A stretch of DNA of 64,000 nt from an uncultured Clostridia bacterium (GTDB lineage: Bacteria > Bacillota > Clostridia > Christensenellales > Borkfalkiaceae): the NCBI GenBank assembly GCA_944343275.1, contig CALVMH010000002.1:55930-119929 (forward strand), read 5' to 3'. Shown here piece by piece: positions 8,084-19,900 of the stretch. The notes under the pieces were generated by a model. That model saw only the letters and a list, made by a program, of their open reading frames with translations, was not told the origin of the DNA and searched no databases. The translations under genes and the position numbers were made by a program. How positions within the stretch are numbered: position 1 is the first letter of the stretch; every line of letters starts with the position of its first letter.

Positions 8084-8602
8084 TTATTTCTTTTCGGGCG
8101 GAGCAGCTTCCTCCGTCTTGGCATCGGCCGCCGCATCCGCGGGCGCCTCCGCTTCGGATGCCGCCTGCGCCGCAGCTTTTTCCGCTTTGCGCTTTTCGGC
8201 AGCTTCTTCAAGCGCCTTTTTGGCATCCTCGCGCATCTTGCTCACCTTCATCACCGCTTTGATGATGAGGAACAGAACGAGCGCCGTCAGCAGGAAGTTG
8301 ATGACCGCATTGATGCAGGTGCCCCAATCGATGTAGATGGACTGCGTAAGATCGACCACGCCGTCCACTTCCACATAGCGCAGGAACGTGAAGATGCCCG
8401 TGAGGGATTCCGACCCGAAGATGGCAGCCAGGATCCAATTGATGATGGGCTTCAAGATGTTGTTGCAAAGCGCGTTTACGATCGCCGTGAACGCACCGCC
8501 AATGATGATGCCGACTGCCATATCGAGCACGTTGCCGCGCGCGATAAATTCTTTGAACTCTTTGAAGAAGCCTTTCTTCTCCTTCTTTTGTTCATCTGCC
8601 AT
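8084..8602 (-). CDS. mscL: Large-conductance mechanosensitive channel MscL
   Basis: A 172-residue homopentameric channel that opens under membrane tension on osmotic downshock. The N-terminal amphipathic helix and first pore helix are clear (FKEFIARGNVLDMAVGIIIG), followed by TM2 (INFLLTALVLFLIIKAVMKV). The C-terminal cytoplasmic helix is longer than in the 130-150-residue standard form: about 60 residues rich in Ala, Glu and Lys and likely a coiled coil. The ribosome binding site AGGAGGT lies in the 3' end of malQ, only 4 bp upstream, so it is the last gene of the purA operon. Confidence 0.93.
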   Translation of the reverse strand: MADEQKKEKKGFFKEFKEFIARGNVLDMAVGIIIGGAFTAIVNALCNNILKPIINWILAAIFGSESLTGIFTFLRYVEVDGVVDLTQSIYIDWGTCINAVINFLLTALVLFLIIKAVMKVSKMREDAKKALEEAAEKRKAEKAAAQAASEAEAPADAAADAKTEEAAPPEKK

Positions 8603-8606
8603 AAAC

Positions 8607-10094
8607 CTACCTCCTATAAATTTTTATCCACTGTCTGCACTTCCGCGCAGCGCGTCCGTAACGGAGCTTTGCCATGCGGAATTGCCAATTGCCTGTCCCC
8701 TCGCCGGGGAGATTCATGCGCGCCTCGTTTCCGAGGCCCAAAATGTCCTGCACGGACAGAACGGCAAGGCGCGCCCGTGTGGAGAGCGCGAGACGGCACA
8801 GCGCCTCGGAGAACCCTTCGCCCCCTTCCCCGAGCCGTATATAGATGCCCGCTGCCGCGAGCGCCTCGGCAACGCGCGAACGGAAGAGCAAAAACTCCTC
8901 CGTGGCGAGCGTGCGCACATATCCTGCAACGGTATCGTTATCGTGCGTGCCTGTATAACAGACGCAGTTCTCGCCGATGTTTTCGGGAAGATATTCGTTC
9001 TTTTCATTGCCGTCGAAGGCAAAGAGCAGCACCTTCATCCCCGGAAAGCCGAGCTGCTCGCGCAGCGCCTTCACGCCGTCGTCAACGATGCCGAGGTCTT
9101 CGGCAATGATGCGCCCCTGCAAATCAACCTTTTCAAACAGTGCCGCGCCGGGTCCCTTCTGCCACTCGCCCTTGGCTGCCGTCTCGGAAAACGCGGGGAT
9201 CTCGAAGTAGCGGTCGATGCCGCGGAAATGGTCGATCCGCACGACGTCATAGAGGGCAAGCGCGCTGTTGAGCCGCGCCGTCCACCAGGCAAAGCCCTCC
9301 CGCGCGTGTGCATCCCAATCGTAAATGGGATTGCCCCAAAGCTGCCCCGTCTCCGAAAAATAATCGGGCGGGACGCCCGCCACCTTGACGGGACGCAGGT
9401 CTTTGTCCAGCTTGAAGAGCTGCGGATGCGCCCAGACGTCGGCGCTGTCCGCCGCGACATACAGCGGAATATCCCCGATAAAGGAGATGCCCAGCCCGTT
9501 GCAGTACGCTTTGAGCGCCTTCCACTGTCTGTGAAATTCGTATTGCAGAAAATTCCAGAAGAGGTACTCCTCATGGAAATCGGTACGAAGCTTTTCGAGC
9601 GCGTCCGCATCGCGGTATTTGAGCGGCTCGTCCCAATAGAGGAAATTTTCTCCGTACACGCGCTTCGCCGTCATGAACATGGCGTAATCTTCCGCCACGC
9701 CCGTCTTGATGAAGGCGCGGAAATCCTCGCCGTCGAAATTGAAGCGCGAGAACGCCTTCCGGAGCGTCACATACCGCTCGTTGTACAGAGCGCCGTAATC
9801 GATCTTTCCCGGCGCGTGGCGCGCTTGCAGCAGCTCTTGTTTGGTCAAAAGCCCGTCCCGCGCAAGGATATCAAGGTCAATGAAGTACGGATTGCCCGAC
9901 GTACAGGAGACGGAACTGTACGGGGAATCGCCGAAGCCCGTCTGCACGAGGGGAAGGATCTGCCAATATCCGATGCCGCATTTTTTGAGAAGGCGCGCAA
10001 ATTTATACGCCTCTTTGCCGAAGGAACCGATGCCGTACTTCCCCGGAAGGGAAGCGATATGGCAAAGCACCCCGGCGCTTCTCCCGTTTTCCAT
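8607..10094 (-). CDS. malQ: 4-alpha-glucanotransferase (amylomaltase, GH77)
   Basis: A 495-residue GH77 enzyme that disproportionates maltooligosaccharides. Motifs include GVLCHIASLPGKYGIGSFG at the N-terminus, the nucleophile in VRIDHFRG, the general acid Glu in IAEDLGI and the TGTHDNDT loop. There is no signal peptide, so it works in the cytoplasm on glycogen or imported maltodextrin. It lies 22 bp downstream of dapL within an otherwise biosynthetic operon; no other glycogen genes are near. Confidence 0.93.
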   Translation of the reverse strand: MENGRSAGVLCHIASLPGKYGIGSFGKEAYKFARLLKKCGIGYWQILPLVQTGFGDSPYSSVSCTSGNPYFIDLDILARDGLLTKQELLQARHAPGKIDYGALYNERYVTLRKAFSRFNFDGEDFRAFIKTGVAEDYAMFMTAKRVYGENFLYWDEPLKYRDADALEKLRTDFHEEYLFWNFLQYEFHRQWKALKAYCNGLGISFIGDIPLYVAADSADVWAHPQLFKLDKDLRPVKVAGVPPDYFSETGQLWGNPIYDWDAHAREGFAWWTARLNSALALYDVVRIDHFRGIDRYFEIPAFSETAAKGEWQKGPGAALFEKVDLQGRIIAEDLGIVDDGVKALREQLGFPGMKVLLFAFDGNEKNEYLPENIGENCVCYTGTHDNDTVAGYVRTLATEEFLLFRSRVAEALAAAGIYIRLGEGGEGFSEALCRLALSTRARLAVLSVQDILGLGNEARMNLPGEGTGNWQFRMAKLRYGRAARKCRQWIKIYRR

Positions 10095-10116
10095 ATCTCT
10101 TTTCGCCTTCTTTCGG

Positions 10117-11306
10117 TTATTTTTTCAAAAGCGCGGCGATGCGCTCACAGGCGCGCCGCGTATTTTCCCGCGTTCCGAACGCGGTCAGGCGGAAGAACCC
10201 CTCTCCGTTTTTGCCGAACCCGCTGCCGGGCGTTCCCACGACCTGCGCGTTCTCCAACAAAAAGTCGAAAAACTGCCAGCTCGTCATCCCGTGCGGGCAT
10301 TTCAGCCAGAGATAGGGCGAATTTTTCCCGCCCGTATACCAGATGCCGAGCCCGTCGAGGCAGTCGGCGATCAGCTGCGCGTTGCCGCGATAATAATCAA
10401 TGTTTTCTGCGATCTCGCGTTCGCCCTCTTCGGAGAACACCGCCGCCGCCCCCATCTGCGTGATGTAGGAGACGCCGTTGAATTTGGTGGACTGCCTGCG
10501 CGCCCACAGCCTGTTCAAGGGCACGCCCCCGCGCACGAGCGCTTCGGGAACGACGGTGTAGCCGCACCGCACGCCCGTAAAGCCCGCCGTCTTGGAATAG
10601 GAACACAGTTCGATGGCGCACTCCTTGGCGCCCTCCACCTCGTAGATGCTGCGCGCGCAGCGCATGTCGGTGACGAAATATTCGTATGCCGCATCATAGA
10701 GGATGACGGCGTCGTTCCTGCGCGCATAGTCCACCCATTCCGCGAGCTGATCGCGCGTATAAGCCGCACCCGTCGGATTATTCGGAGAACACAGATAGAT
10801 GATGTCCGCCTTCATGCGCGCGTCGGGCATGGGCAGGAACCCGTTCTTTTCGGTGGCGTCCGCGAACAGGATCCTGCGCCCCGCCATCACGTTCGTGTCG
10901 AGATAGACGGGATAGACGGGATCGGGCACCAGCACGGTGTTGTCCACGGAAAAGATGTCGAGGATATTGCCGCAGTCCGATTTGGCGCCGTCCGAGACGA
11001 AAATTTCGCTCTTTTGCAGGGCAACGCCCTTGCGCGCATAGCTTGCGCAAATGCTGTCGAGCAGCGCGTCGTAGGCATAGCAGTACCGATCGGGTCCGTA
11101 ACCCCTGAAGGTCGCGGCGTCCGCCATTTCGTCCACCGCCGCGTGCATCGCGCGGATGACGGCAGGAACAAGCGGACGGGTGACGTCGCCGATGGAGAGG
11201 CGGATCACCTCCTTGTCGGGATGCGCGCTCTTATACTCCGCCGTCTTTCTTGCGACGGTGGAGAAGAGATAACTGTCTTTGAGCTTCAAAAAATTCTCGT
11301 TGATCT

Positions 11307-11310
<4 letters not shown>
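10117..11310 (-). CDS. dapL: LL-diaminopimelate aminotransferase
   Basis: A 397-residue PLP enzyme of the DapL pathway. It converts tetrahydrodipicolinate directly to LL-diaminopimelate with glutamate and so bypasses succinylated or acetylated intermediates. Visible are the N-terminal [19 protein letters not shown] signature, [35 protein letters not shown] and the Schiff-base region [12 protein letters not shown]. The ATG overlaps the pyrG stop by 4 nt. The product is the substrate of DapF, encoded two genes upstream in the same operon. Confidence 0.93.
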
Positions 11311-12917
<1,607 letters not shown>

Positions 12918-12960
12918 GACCTTCCTCCTATGTACGGCTGCCCGTTTGCAGCCCGTGATG

Positions 12961-13797
12961 TTACAGTATAACGTCGCCCTCAAAGGCGAATTCCGCCGGA
13001 CCCGTCATATATACGGTATCCTTTGTGACGCGGATGACGAGCTCGCCCCCGCGCAGGCGCACCGTGATGTCCTCGTCCATGCGGCAGCAGCCCTCCAAAC
13101 ACCCCGCGACCGCCGCGGCGCAGGCACCCGTGCCGCATGCCCACGTCTCGCCGCTGCCGCGTTCCCAGACGCGCATGGTGAGGCGGTTGATGCCGTTCGG
13201 CTGCACAAATTCCACGTTCACCCCGTCGGGGAACACGGGATGATGCTCGAACGCGGGACCAAAGCGCGCAAGGTCGATGGCGTCCGGGTCGAGAAACGTC
13301 ACGCAGTGCGGGTTGCCCATCGACAAACAGGTGACGCGGAACAAGACGCCGTCCACTTCGAGCGGAGCGCGGATGACGCGTTCGCTTTGGAAGAGCGCGG
13401 GGATGTGCGCGGCGCACAGATCGGGCGCCCCCATATCGACGCGCACGGAGAGGACGCGCCCGCCTTCCGTATGCAGTGCAAGCGTCTTGATGCCGCTCTC
13501 CGTCTCCACGGTCAGGGTCTCCTTGCGGATGCCCTTGATCTCATACAAAAACCTGCCGATGCAGCGGATGGCGTTGCCGCACATCTTTCCTTCGCTTCCG
13601 TCCGCATTGAACATGCGCATCCTCGCATCCGCCGCCTCGCTGCGGCAGATCAGGACGACGCCGTCGCCGCCCACGGAAAAATGCCTGTCGGACAGCTTTT
13701 TGGCAATTTGCGAAGGATCGGACGGGAACCAATCGAAACAGTCGAAGTAGATGTAGTCGTTCCCGATGCCGTGCATCTTCCAAAAGTGGGCTTTCAT
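12961..13797 (-). CDS. dapF: Diaminopimelate epimerase
   Basis: A 278-residue epimerase that turns LL- into meso-diaminopimelate for peptidoglycan and lysine. It begins [19 protein letters not shown]. The two catalytic cysteines sit in the repeated half-domain motifs [11 protein letters not shown] and [15 protein letters not shown] 13797 forms an ATGA overlap with the purA stop codon, so the long upstream frame is discarded. Having dapF and dapL in one operon supports the DapL route. Confidence 0.94.
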   Translation of the reverse strand: MKAHFWKMHGIGNDYIYFDCFDWFPSDPSQIAKKLSDRHFSVGGDGVVLICRSEAADARMRMFNADGSEGKMCGNAIRCIGRFLYEIKGIRKETLTVETESGIKTLALHTEGGRVLSVRVDMGAPDLCAAHIPALFQSERVIRAPLEVDGVLFRVTCLSMGNPHCVTFLDPDAIDLARFGPAFEHHPVFPDGVNVEFVQPNGINRLTMRVWERGSGETWACGTGACAAAVAGCLEGCCRMDEDITVRLRGGELVIRVTKDTVYMTGPAEFAFEGDVIL

Positions 13798-15077
13798 GAA
13801 ATTTCGTTCCGAACGATGATCTGATCGCGTTCGGCGCCCACGGAAATGTAGGCGATCCGGCATTCGCAGAGCTTTTCCAGAAGCTCCACATAATGGCGCG
13901 CCGCCACGGGAAGCTCCTCCCACTTGCGGCAGGAAGAGATGTCGCAGTTCCAGCCCTGCACCTTTTCGAACACGGGGGTGCACTTTTCGAGCGCGTCGGG
14001 GAAGGGAAATTCCGTAATGCGCTTGCCGTCCAGCTCATAGGCGGTGCACAGTTCGAGCTCTTCGTGCCCGGAGAGGATGTCGAGCTTGGTGAGCGCCACT
14101 TCGTCCGCCCCCTGGCAGCGGATGCCGTAACGGGAAGCGACGACGTCGAAGGGTCCCACCCGTCTGGGTCTGCCCGTCGCCGCGCCGTATTCGCCGCCCG
14201 CCTTGCGCAGTTTTTCCGCCTTTTCGCCGAAATATTCGGCAGTGAAGGGTCCTTCCCCCACGCAGGTGGAATACGCCTTCATGATGCCGATGGACTTATC
14301 GAGCTTCAGATTGGGCACGCCCGCGCCGACGGGCGCGTATGCCGCAATGGTCGAAGAGGAGGACGTGAAGGGATAGATACCGAAATCAATGTCGCGCAAG
14401 GCGCCGAGCTGCGCTTCGAACAGGATGTTTTTGCCCGCCTTGTTCGCCTCGTTGAGATACAGCCCGACATCGCAGATATACTCCCTGAGGGGCTTTCCGT
14501 AGCGCTCGAAGTAGGCGATGACTTCCTCCGCCGTGACGGGCGCATGCCCGTATCCCTTTTCCACGGTGAGGTTTTTCCATTCGACGATATCCCTGACGCG
14601 TGCATACATCCTTTCGGGATGCAGCAGTTCCCCCATGCGGAATGCCTTTTTCATATATTTATCGGCATACACGGGTGCGATGCCGCGGCGGGTGGAGCCG
14701 AATTTTTTATCGCCGAGGCGCTCCTCTTCCAAACAGTCCATCAGCACATGATAGGGCATGGTGATGACCGCCTTGTCGCTGATCTTTAAGTTTTCGGGCG
14801 TGATGGCGATGCCCTGAGAACGGAGTTTCTCCGCCTCCTCCGTCAGGTGGCGGATGTCGATGACCATGCCGTTGCCGAGCACGTTGACGACCCCTTCGCG
14901 CAGGATGCCGGAAGGGAGCAGGTTGAGGATGAACTTTCCGCGTTCGTTGATGACGGTATGCCCCGCATTGTTCCCGCCCTGATAGCGGCAAACGATGTCG
15001 TAATCCTCGCTGAGAAGGTCTACCATCCTCCCCTTGCCTTCATCGCCCCAATTGATCCCGCAGATGGAAGTCAGCAT
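13794..15077 (-). CDS. purA: Adenylosuccinate synthetase
   Basis: A 427-residue enzyme of normal length that makes adenylosuccinate from IMP, aspartate and GTP. The N-terminal GINWGDEGKGRMVDLL holds the catalytic Asp and P-loop, followed by GGNNAGHTV, and the C-terminal half has GRPRRVGPFDVVASRY. ATG 15077 follows AAGGAGGAAA. It is the first gene of the purA-dapF-pyrG-dapL-malQ-mscL operon and has a consensus promoter. Confidence 0.95.
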   Translation of the reverse strand: MLTSICGINWGDEGKGRMVDLLSEDYDIVCRYQGGNNAGHTVINERGKFILNLLPSGILREGVVNVLGNGMVIDIRHLTEEAEKLRSQGIAITPENLKISDKAVITMPYHVLMDCLEEERLGDKKFGSTRRGIAPVYADKYMKKAFRMGELLHPERMYARVRDIVEWKNLTVEKGYGHAPVTAEEVIAYFERYGKPLREYICDVGLYLNEANKAGKNILFEAQLGALRDIDFGIYPFTSSSSTIAAYAPVGAGVPNLKLDKSIGIMKAYSTCVGEGPFTAEYFGEKAEKLRKAGGEYGAATGRPRRVGPFDVVASRYGIRCQGADEVALTKLDILSGHEELELCTAYELDGKRITEFPFPDALEKCTPVFEKVQGWNCDISSCRKWEELPVAARHYVELLEKLCECRIAYISVGAERDQIIVRNEIS

Positions 15078-15132
15078 GTTTTCCTCCTTGCGCGGCGGAA
15101 CGCATCCCGCCGCCCACAAAACAATCGCTATC

Positions 15133-15161
15133 ATTATACAATAACATGCCCCCCTTGTCAA
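15133..15161 (-). promoter_or_regulatory. Sigma-70 promoter of the purA operon
   Basis: Fully consensus TTGACA (15161-15156), 17-bp spacer and TATAAT (15138-15133) on the minus strand, 55 bp ahead of purA. I see no purine riboswitch in the short leader. Confidence 0.85.
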
Positions 15162-15271
15162 GCGGAACACCCCAAAAAGCCCTGCGAAAAAGCGCGGCGC
15201 GCCGCCCGCGCGGCAGCCGTTTTCCACGATCGGATTTTGACAAAAATTTACACGCTTTTCACGCCAAAGAG

Positions 15272-15301
15272 TTGACAAGCGGCACGCGGCGCGCGTATAA
15301 T
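15272..15301 (+). promoter_or_regulatory. Sigma-70 promoter of the NUDIX-PHP pair
   Basis: TTGACA (15272-15277), 18-bp spacer, TATAAT (15296-15301), 28 bp before the start codon. Confidence 0.8.
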
Positions 15302-15328
15302 ACTTAAAAAGTTCACGAGGTGACCTTG

Positions 15329-15820
15329 ATGTATTGCAGAGACTGCGGTGCAAAACTTTCCCTGCGCTTTCTGGAAAACGAGGGGCTCGTCCCCTACTGC
15401 GAGCAGTGCGGCGCATACAAATTCCCCCTCTTTCCCGTTGCCGTTTCGATGACGGTCATGAACCGCGCCGAGGACAAAATATTGCTCGCGCGCCATGCGG
15501 GGGAAACGGCGTTCAAACTGTTTGCGGGCTATATCAAAAAGGGAGAGAGCGCCGAAAAAGCCATCCCGCGCGAACTCCGGGAGGAAACTAAGCTCAACGC
15601 CGTCAAGTGGCGTTACCACGCTTCGCGCTATCACGACAAGAAGGACGTTCTCATGCTCAACTTCATCGTCACGGCGGAGGAGGGCAACATCGTCTTAAAC
15701 GAAGAGATCGACGAAGCGCGCTGGTTCACCCCCGCAGAGGCAAAGGAACACATCCTCAAAGGCTCCACAGCGGAATATTTTCTGCTGGGCGCCCTCAACG
15801 AAACGGGCAGAAAAAAGTGA
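15329..15820 (+). CDS. NUDIX hydrolase with N-terminal zinc ribbon
   Basis: A 163-residue protein. A four-cysteine zinc ribbon (CRDCG near 3-7 and CEQCG near 32-36), as in NudC-type NADH pyrophosphatases, is followed by a NUDIX domain with the box GYIKKGESAEKAIPRELREE. The usual box glycine near the end is lysine (ETKL). The substrate is unknown; NAD(H) or a nucleotide sugar is plausible from the fold. ATG 15329 is favoured over GTG 15320 because GAGGTGA (15316-15322) is correctly spaced. The PHP-domain gene follows after 33 bp. Confidence 0.85.
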   Translation: MYCRDCGAKLSLRFLENEGLVPYCEQCGAYKFPLFPVAVSMTVMNRAEDKILLARHAGETAFKLFAGYIKKGESAEKAIPRELREETKLNAVKWRYHASRYHDKKDVLMLNFIVTAEEGNIVLNEEIDEARWFTPAEAKEHILKGSTAEYFLLGALNETGRKK

Positions 15821-15853
15821 CCCGCCGCGCCCTGCGCGCGCCGCACGCCTTCC

Positions 15854-16882
15854 ATGAAAACATATCTCCTGCCCCGTGAAGGGCGCTTTTTCAAAACCAA
15901 CCTGCACATGCACACCACCGTCTCGGACGGGCAGATGACGCCGGAGGAGACCAAACGCGCGTATCTTGCGCAGGGCTACTCCGTCGTTGCATTCACCGAC
16001 CATGAAGTCATCGTTCCGCATCCGGAACTGACGGACGAACGCTTCCTCGCGCTCACGGGGTTTGAGATCGCCGTCAACCTGCCCCATCCTTCTTCGCGGG
16101 ACTTCGAATTCATGACGACGTGCCACATGAATTTTTACGCAAAGCGCCCCGACAACGTGCTCTGCCCCGCCTTCCGCGAAGAGTGCATCTGGACGCCGCA
16201 CACGCGCGCCTATGTCACGGACGCCATGCGCGCCCGCAGCTTGCCGCGCGAATATTCGGCGGAAGGGTTTTGTCGCCTGATCGCGGCTGCGAACGAAGCG
16301 GGATTTCTCGTCACGCTCAACCACCCCGTCTGGTCGCGGCAGAACTATCCGCACTACGCGGGCATCCGCGGGCTGTGGGGCGTGGAGGTGTTCAATTCCC
16401 TGAGCATGCTGGACGGATACGGCGAAACGGCGCAGCCCCTTGACGATCTGCTGCGCCTCGGTCAGCGCCCCCTGCCCGTTGCCGCAGACGATGCGCACAG
16501 ACCGCGCGACTGCTTCCACGGATATGTCATGCTCAAAGCCAAAACGCTCGGCTACGGCGACATCATACGGGCAATGGAGCGCGGAGACATGTACGCCTCG
16601 ACGGGTCCCGCCATCGAGGAGCTCTATCTGGAGGACGGCGTCGTGCACATTGCCACCTCCCCCGCCGCGGAGATCGTGCTCTCCACGGAACGCAGGTTCT
16701 CCGTCCGCGCCGACGGCAACGGAGCGCTGCTGCAAGGCGCGCGGCTGGACATCGGCGAATACCTGCGCAAAAGCGCTTCGGGACCGGATGCAGGCAAAGG
16801 CTGCTATTTCCGCATCACCGTGCGGGACGCCGCCGGCAGGTGCGCATGGTCGCGCGCCTACTTTACGGACGAACTGTTTTGA
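15854..16882 (+). CDS. PHP-domain metal-dependent phosphoesterase
   Basis: A 342-residue protein whose first half is a PHP domain: NLHMHTTVSDGQMTPEE and AFTDHEVI hold the first metal ligands, and LNHPVWS and ADDAHRP the later ones. Family members hydrolyse nucleoside 3',5'-bisphosphates or other phosphoesters. The C-terminal roughly 90 residues look like a beta-rich accessory domain seen with this PHP subgroup. No clear ribosome binding site precedes ATG 15854, so translation may depend on coupling to the NUDIX gene. Confidence 0.82.
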   Translation: MKTYLLPREGRFFKTNLHMHTTVSDGQMTPEETKRAYLAQGYSVVAFTDHEVIVPHPELTDERFLALTGFEIAVNLPHPSSRDFEFMTTCHMNFYAKRPDNVLCPAFREECIWTPHTRAYVTDAMRARSLPREYSAEGFCRLIAAANEAGFLVTLNHPVWSRQNYPHYAGIRGLWGVEVFNSLSMLDGYGETAQPLDDLLRLGQRPLPVAADDAHRPRDCFHGYVMLKAKTLGYGDIIRAMERGDMYASTGPAIEELYLEDGVVHIATSPAAEIVLSTERRFSVRADGNGALLQGARLDIGEYLRKSASGPDAGKGCYFRITVRDAAGRCAWSRAYFTDELF

Positions 16883-16914
16883 AACGCTCCGTCCGCCGAC
16901 GGCTGCCGCACATC

Positions 16915-16943
16915 AAAAAAACGCCCCCGCGGGGGCGTTTTTT
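16915..16943. terminator. Bidirectional terminator
   Basis: Self-complementary CGCCCCCGCGGGGGCG (16922-16937) flanked by seven A and six T. It serves the PHP gene on the plus strand and the giant surface protein gene on the minus strand. Confidence 0.85.
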
Positions 16944-16952
16944 GTCCGTTTG

Positions 16953-19900
16953 TTATTTTGTTGTAAGCGCCTGGCTTGCTTCCACCGAAACTTCCACCGT
17001 GCGGTCGCCGCAGCGGAAGACGCGCTTGATACTGATGCCGCCGAATTCGGCTTCCCCGTATTTATAATTCCAGCTGTTCATATCTGTCTGGCTGAAATAT
17101 GCCTTTCCTTCGGCAGTATAATCGAGTGAGAACGTATCCCCGAAGTTGAGTTCATCGCGCTTGTCGCCCTTTCCGATGAAATAGCAGCCGCTCATCTCTG
17201 CCGTGAGCCCAAGCGCATCCGAAATCTCACGGGAATATCTGCCGAACACATCGCCGCCCGTCAGATACCCGACAACATTATACCGATACCAGAAAGTCAG
17301 ATATTTGCTCTTATAAACTTCCGTAAACGTCACCGTCATTTCGGAGATCCAGACGGCGACGACGTCCTGCCCGTCGAGCGCGGCAACGTCATCCACGATC
17401 GTCCAGCCCGCCGCGCCCTGCGTGAACCAGGCAAGCAGGCGATACCCTTCCGACTGCGGCGCATAGGTCATGGCGTAATTATCATTGAAGGACATCTCTT
17501 TGACGAACGCGTTCTTGTTCTGATCAAACGAACTGCCTTCGATCTGCACGTCGCTGACAAGCGTCACCGTCACGGTGTTGTCGATCCATTGCAGGCGGAG
17601 CGAACCGAGCAGTGCAACATCGTTGCCGATCTCCGTGACGCGCTCGCCCGCAGCGGTGTAGTAGCCGCCGAAATCAAAGCAGGGCACTTTCAGCGACATG
17701 TCGAGCGCGACGGGCGCGCCGTCATAGACAAAGGAAACTTCCCGCAGATATGTTCCGTCCGCCTGCAAAACATACCCTTCCGCCGCCTCGCTGCTCAGCA
17801 GCCGGACGGTGTATGTGTTCGCCGTATAGACTGCATGGATCGTGACGTCGCCCTGCACCGTAAAGTCTTCGGCGATATCCCATTGTCCCGTGTAGCCCGT
17901 CTTTTCGGGAACGGCGGGCGGCGTCGGGCGGTCGCCGAAGTAATAATTCTGTTCCCCGACCGTCTTCCCTTCCGCAACAAAGACAACGCGATAGCCGACC
18001 GTGCTCCAACGCGCCGTCAGGGTGACGTCCTTTGTGACGGCAGGCATCTGTGTATAGAGCGTACCCTCATACACAAAGCCGTCGAGGAAGCTGCCCTCCT
18101 GCAGGACGGCAGACGGCAAACGATATGTGCTGCCATAGACGTAGTCGAAGGTCATCTCGTACATGCCCGCCGCGTTTTTCGTGAAGCCGTCGATGAAATG
18201 CTCGCTGACGAGGGTCACGGAATACGTTGCGGGCGCATACTGCGCCGTGACGACGGCATCCCCCGTGACCGTTCCGTCCGCGTCCCAGCCGAGGAAATCA
18301 TACCCCGCCTTTTCGGGCGCTTCGGGCGGCGTCAGGCGGTCACCGTAGTGCGCCGTCTGCGTTGCGACCGTCTTGCCGTCTGCGACATAACGGACGGTAT
18401 ACTCCCGCAGTTCCCACTGTGCGCGCAGCGTCAGATCGGAGAAGATGTCTGCGCCGTCGGACGCCGCCGTCAGGCAAACGCCGTCCGCCGCGAATGCGAC
18501 GAGGCTCTCCCGCTCGTTCTGCACAAAGGGCAGCGCAAGCCCCGTACCGTATGTGTACTCCAATCGCATGATCCACAAGCCGCGCGCTTCGTCAAAGACA
18601 AACCCCTCCGCCGCGCGGTCGCTTTCGAGCGTCAGCGTATAGACTTCCGGCGTATAGACGGCATAGACGGAGGTGCTGCCCGTAAGGGACGAGAAATCCT
18701 CCCTGTCCCAGCGCACGGTATAGCCGCGCTTGGAATATGCGGCGAGGTCGGGCAGCGTGACGGCGGAATACGGCTTGCCGTCCGCAATGAGCACGGACTG
18801 TTCGCTGATGACGTTGCCCGCAACGCTGAAACTGACCTTGACGACGGAACCGGAGAAATACCCCTTCTCGTCAATGGCAGCCCAATCCTCTTCCGTGAAG
18901 GAGAACTTTTGCGAGAGGTCCTCCGTTTTGTCCGTCTTATCGCCCCATTCCCCGCAGGGATTGTCGAGCGTCAGATTGGCAACGATGCCGAGGATCCCCT
19001 TGATGTTCGTATCGACATCCAGATCGCGCAGAATGCCCTGCACGGCGCTGAGCGTCACTTTGATGTCCGAGAGCACATCCCCTGTGAGCTTTCCGCCGTT
19101 GAACGAAAGTACCCACTCCGTGCCGTCCGTCTTTTTGTGATATTCGTATTTGGAGAGCACATCGGAGAGAATGGTGCCGTAATCATCCGCCGAGGACGTT
19201 CCCGACCCGCTCCCCGTGCCGCCGCCCATCGCCGATTCGATGATCCCCTTGACGAGGCTGCTGAAATTGAAGATATAGACGAGCTGATCCATGATGGTCG
19301 CCATGAATTTTTCCATGGACATGGCGCGGTACGTCACATCCGTGCCGTTGAGCGTGCGCCGCATGAAAATCTTGCCGCCCGCGATGGTCAGCTCGGTATA
19401 ACCGCTGTCGGCAAACGCAAGCCCCTTGGAATAGGACAGGCGCGCGTTGATGATGACCGCATTGTTCCGATCGAAGGAGAAGGAGAGCCCGTCTACGCCG
19501 ATCTCCACGGCATTGAGGCTTCCGAGACTGAGCGTCGCCTTCCCGCTGATGTGGAACTTGTCGTTCAGAACGTAACTGCCGTTTTCAAGATGGGTCGCGG
19601 TGCGGGCAACGGCTTTGAGAAGTTCGTCCGCACCCTGGAAGGTATATTGCGCGTAATCGGCAAATACGAGCGAATGGCTGCTGCCGCCGAGCGTATACGC
19701 AGCCCCTTCCGCCGTTTCGGTAAAGGGGTGCTCCTCGTAACCGAACGTGAAGGCGACATCGGTCGTTTCGCTGTTGCCGTTCCCGACGATGCCGGAAAGC
19801 CCGATGCCCTGCAACAGCGACGGCGTTCCGCGCTTGGAGAATTTCAGCGTGAGCGGCGCAAACCCGTTTCCGCCGTAGATGAGGTCGGCGTCGAGCTGTA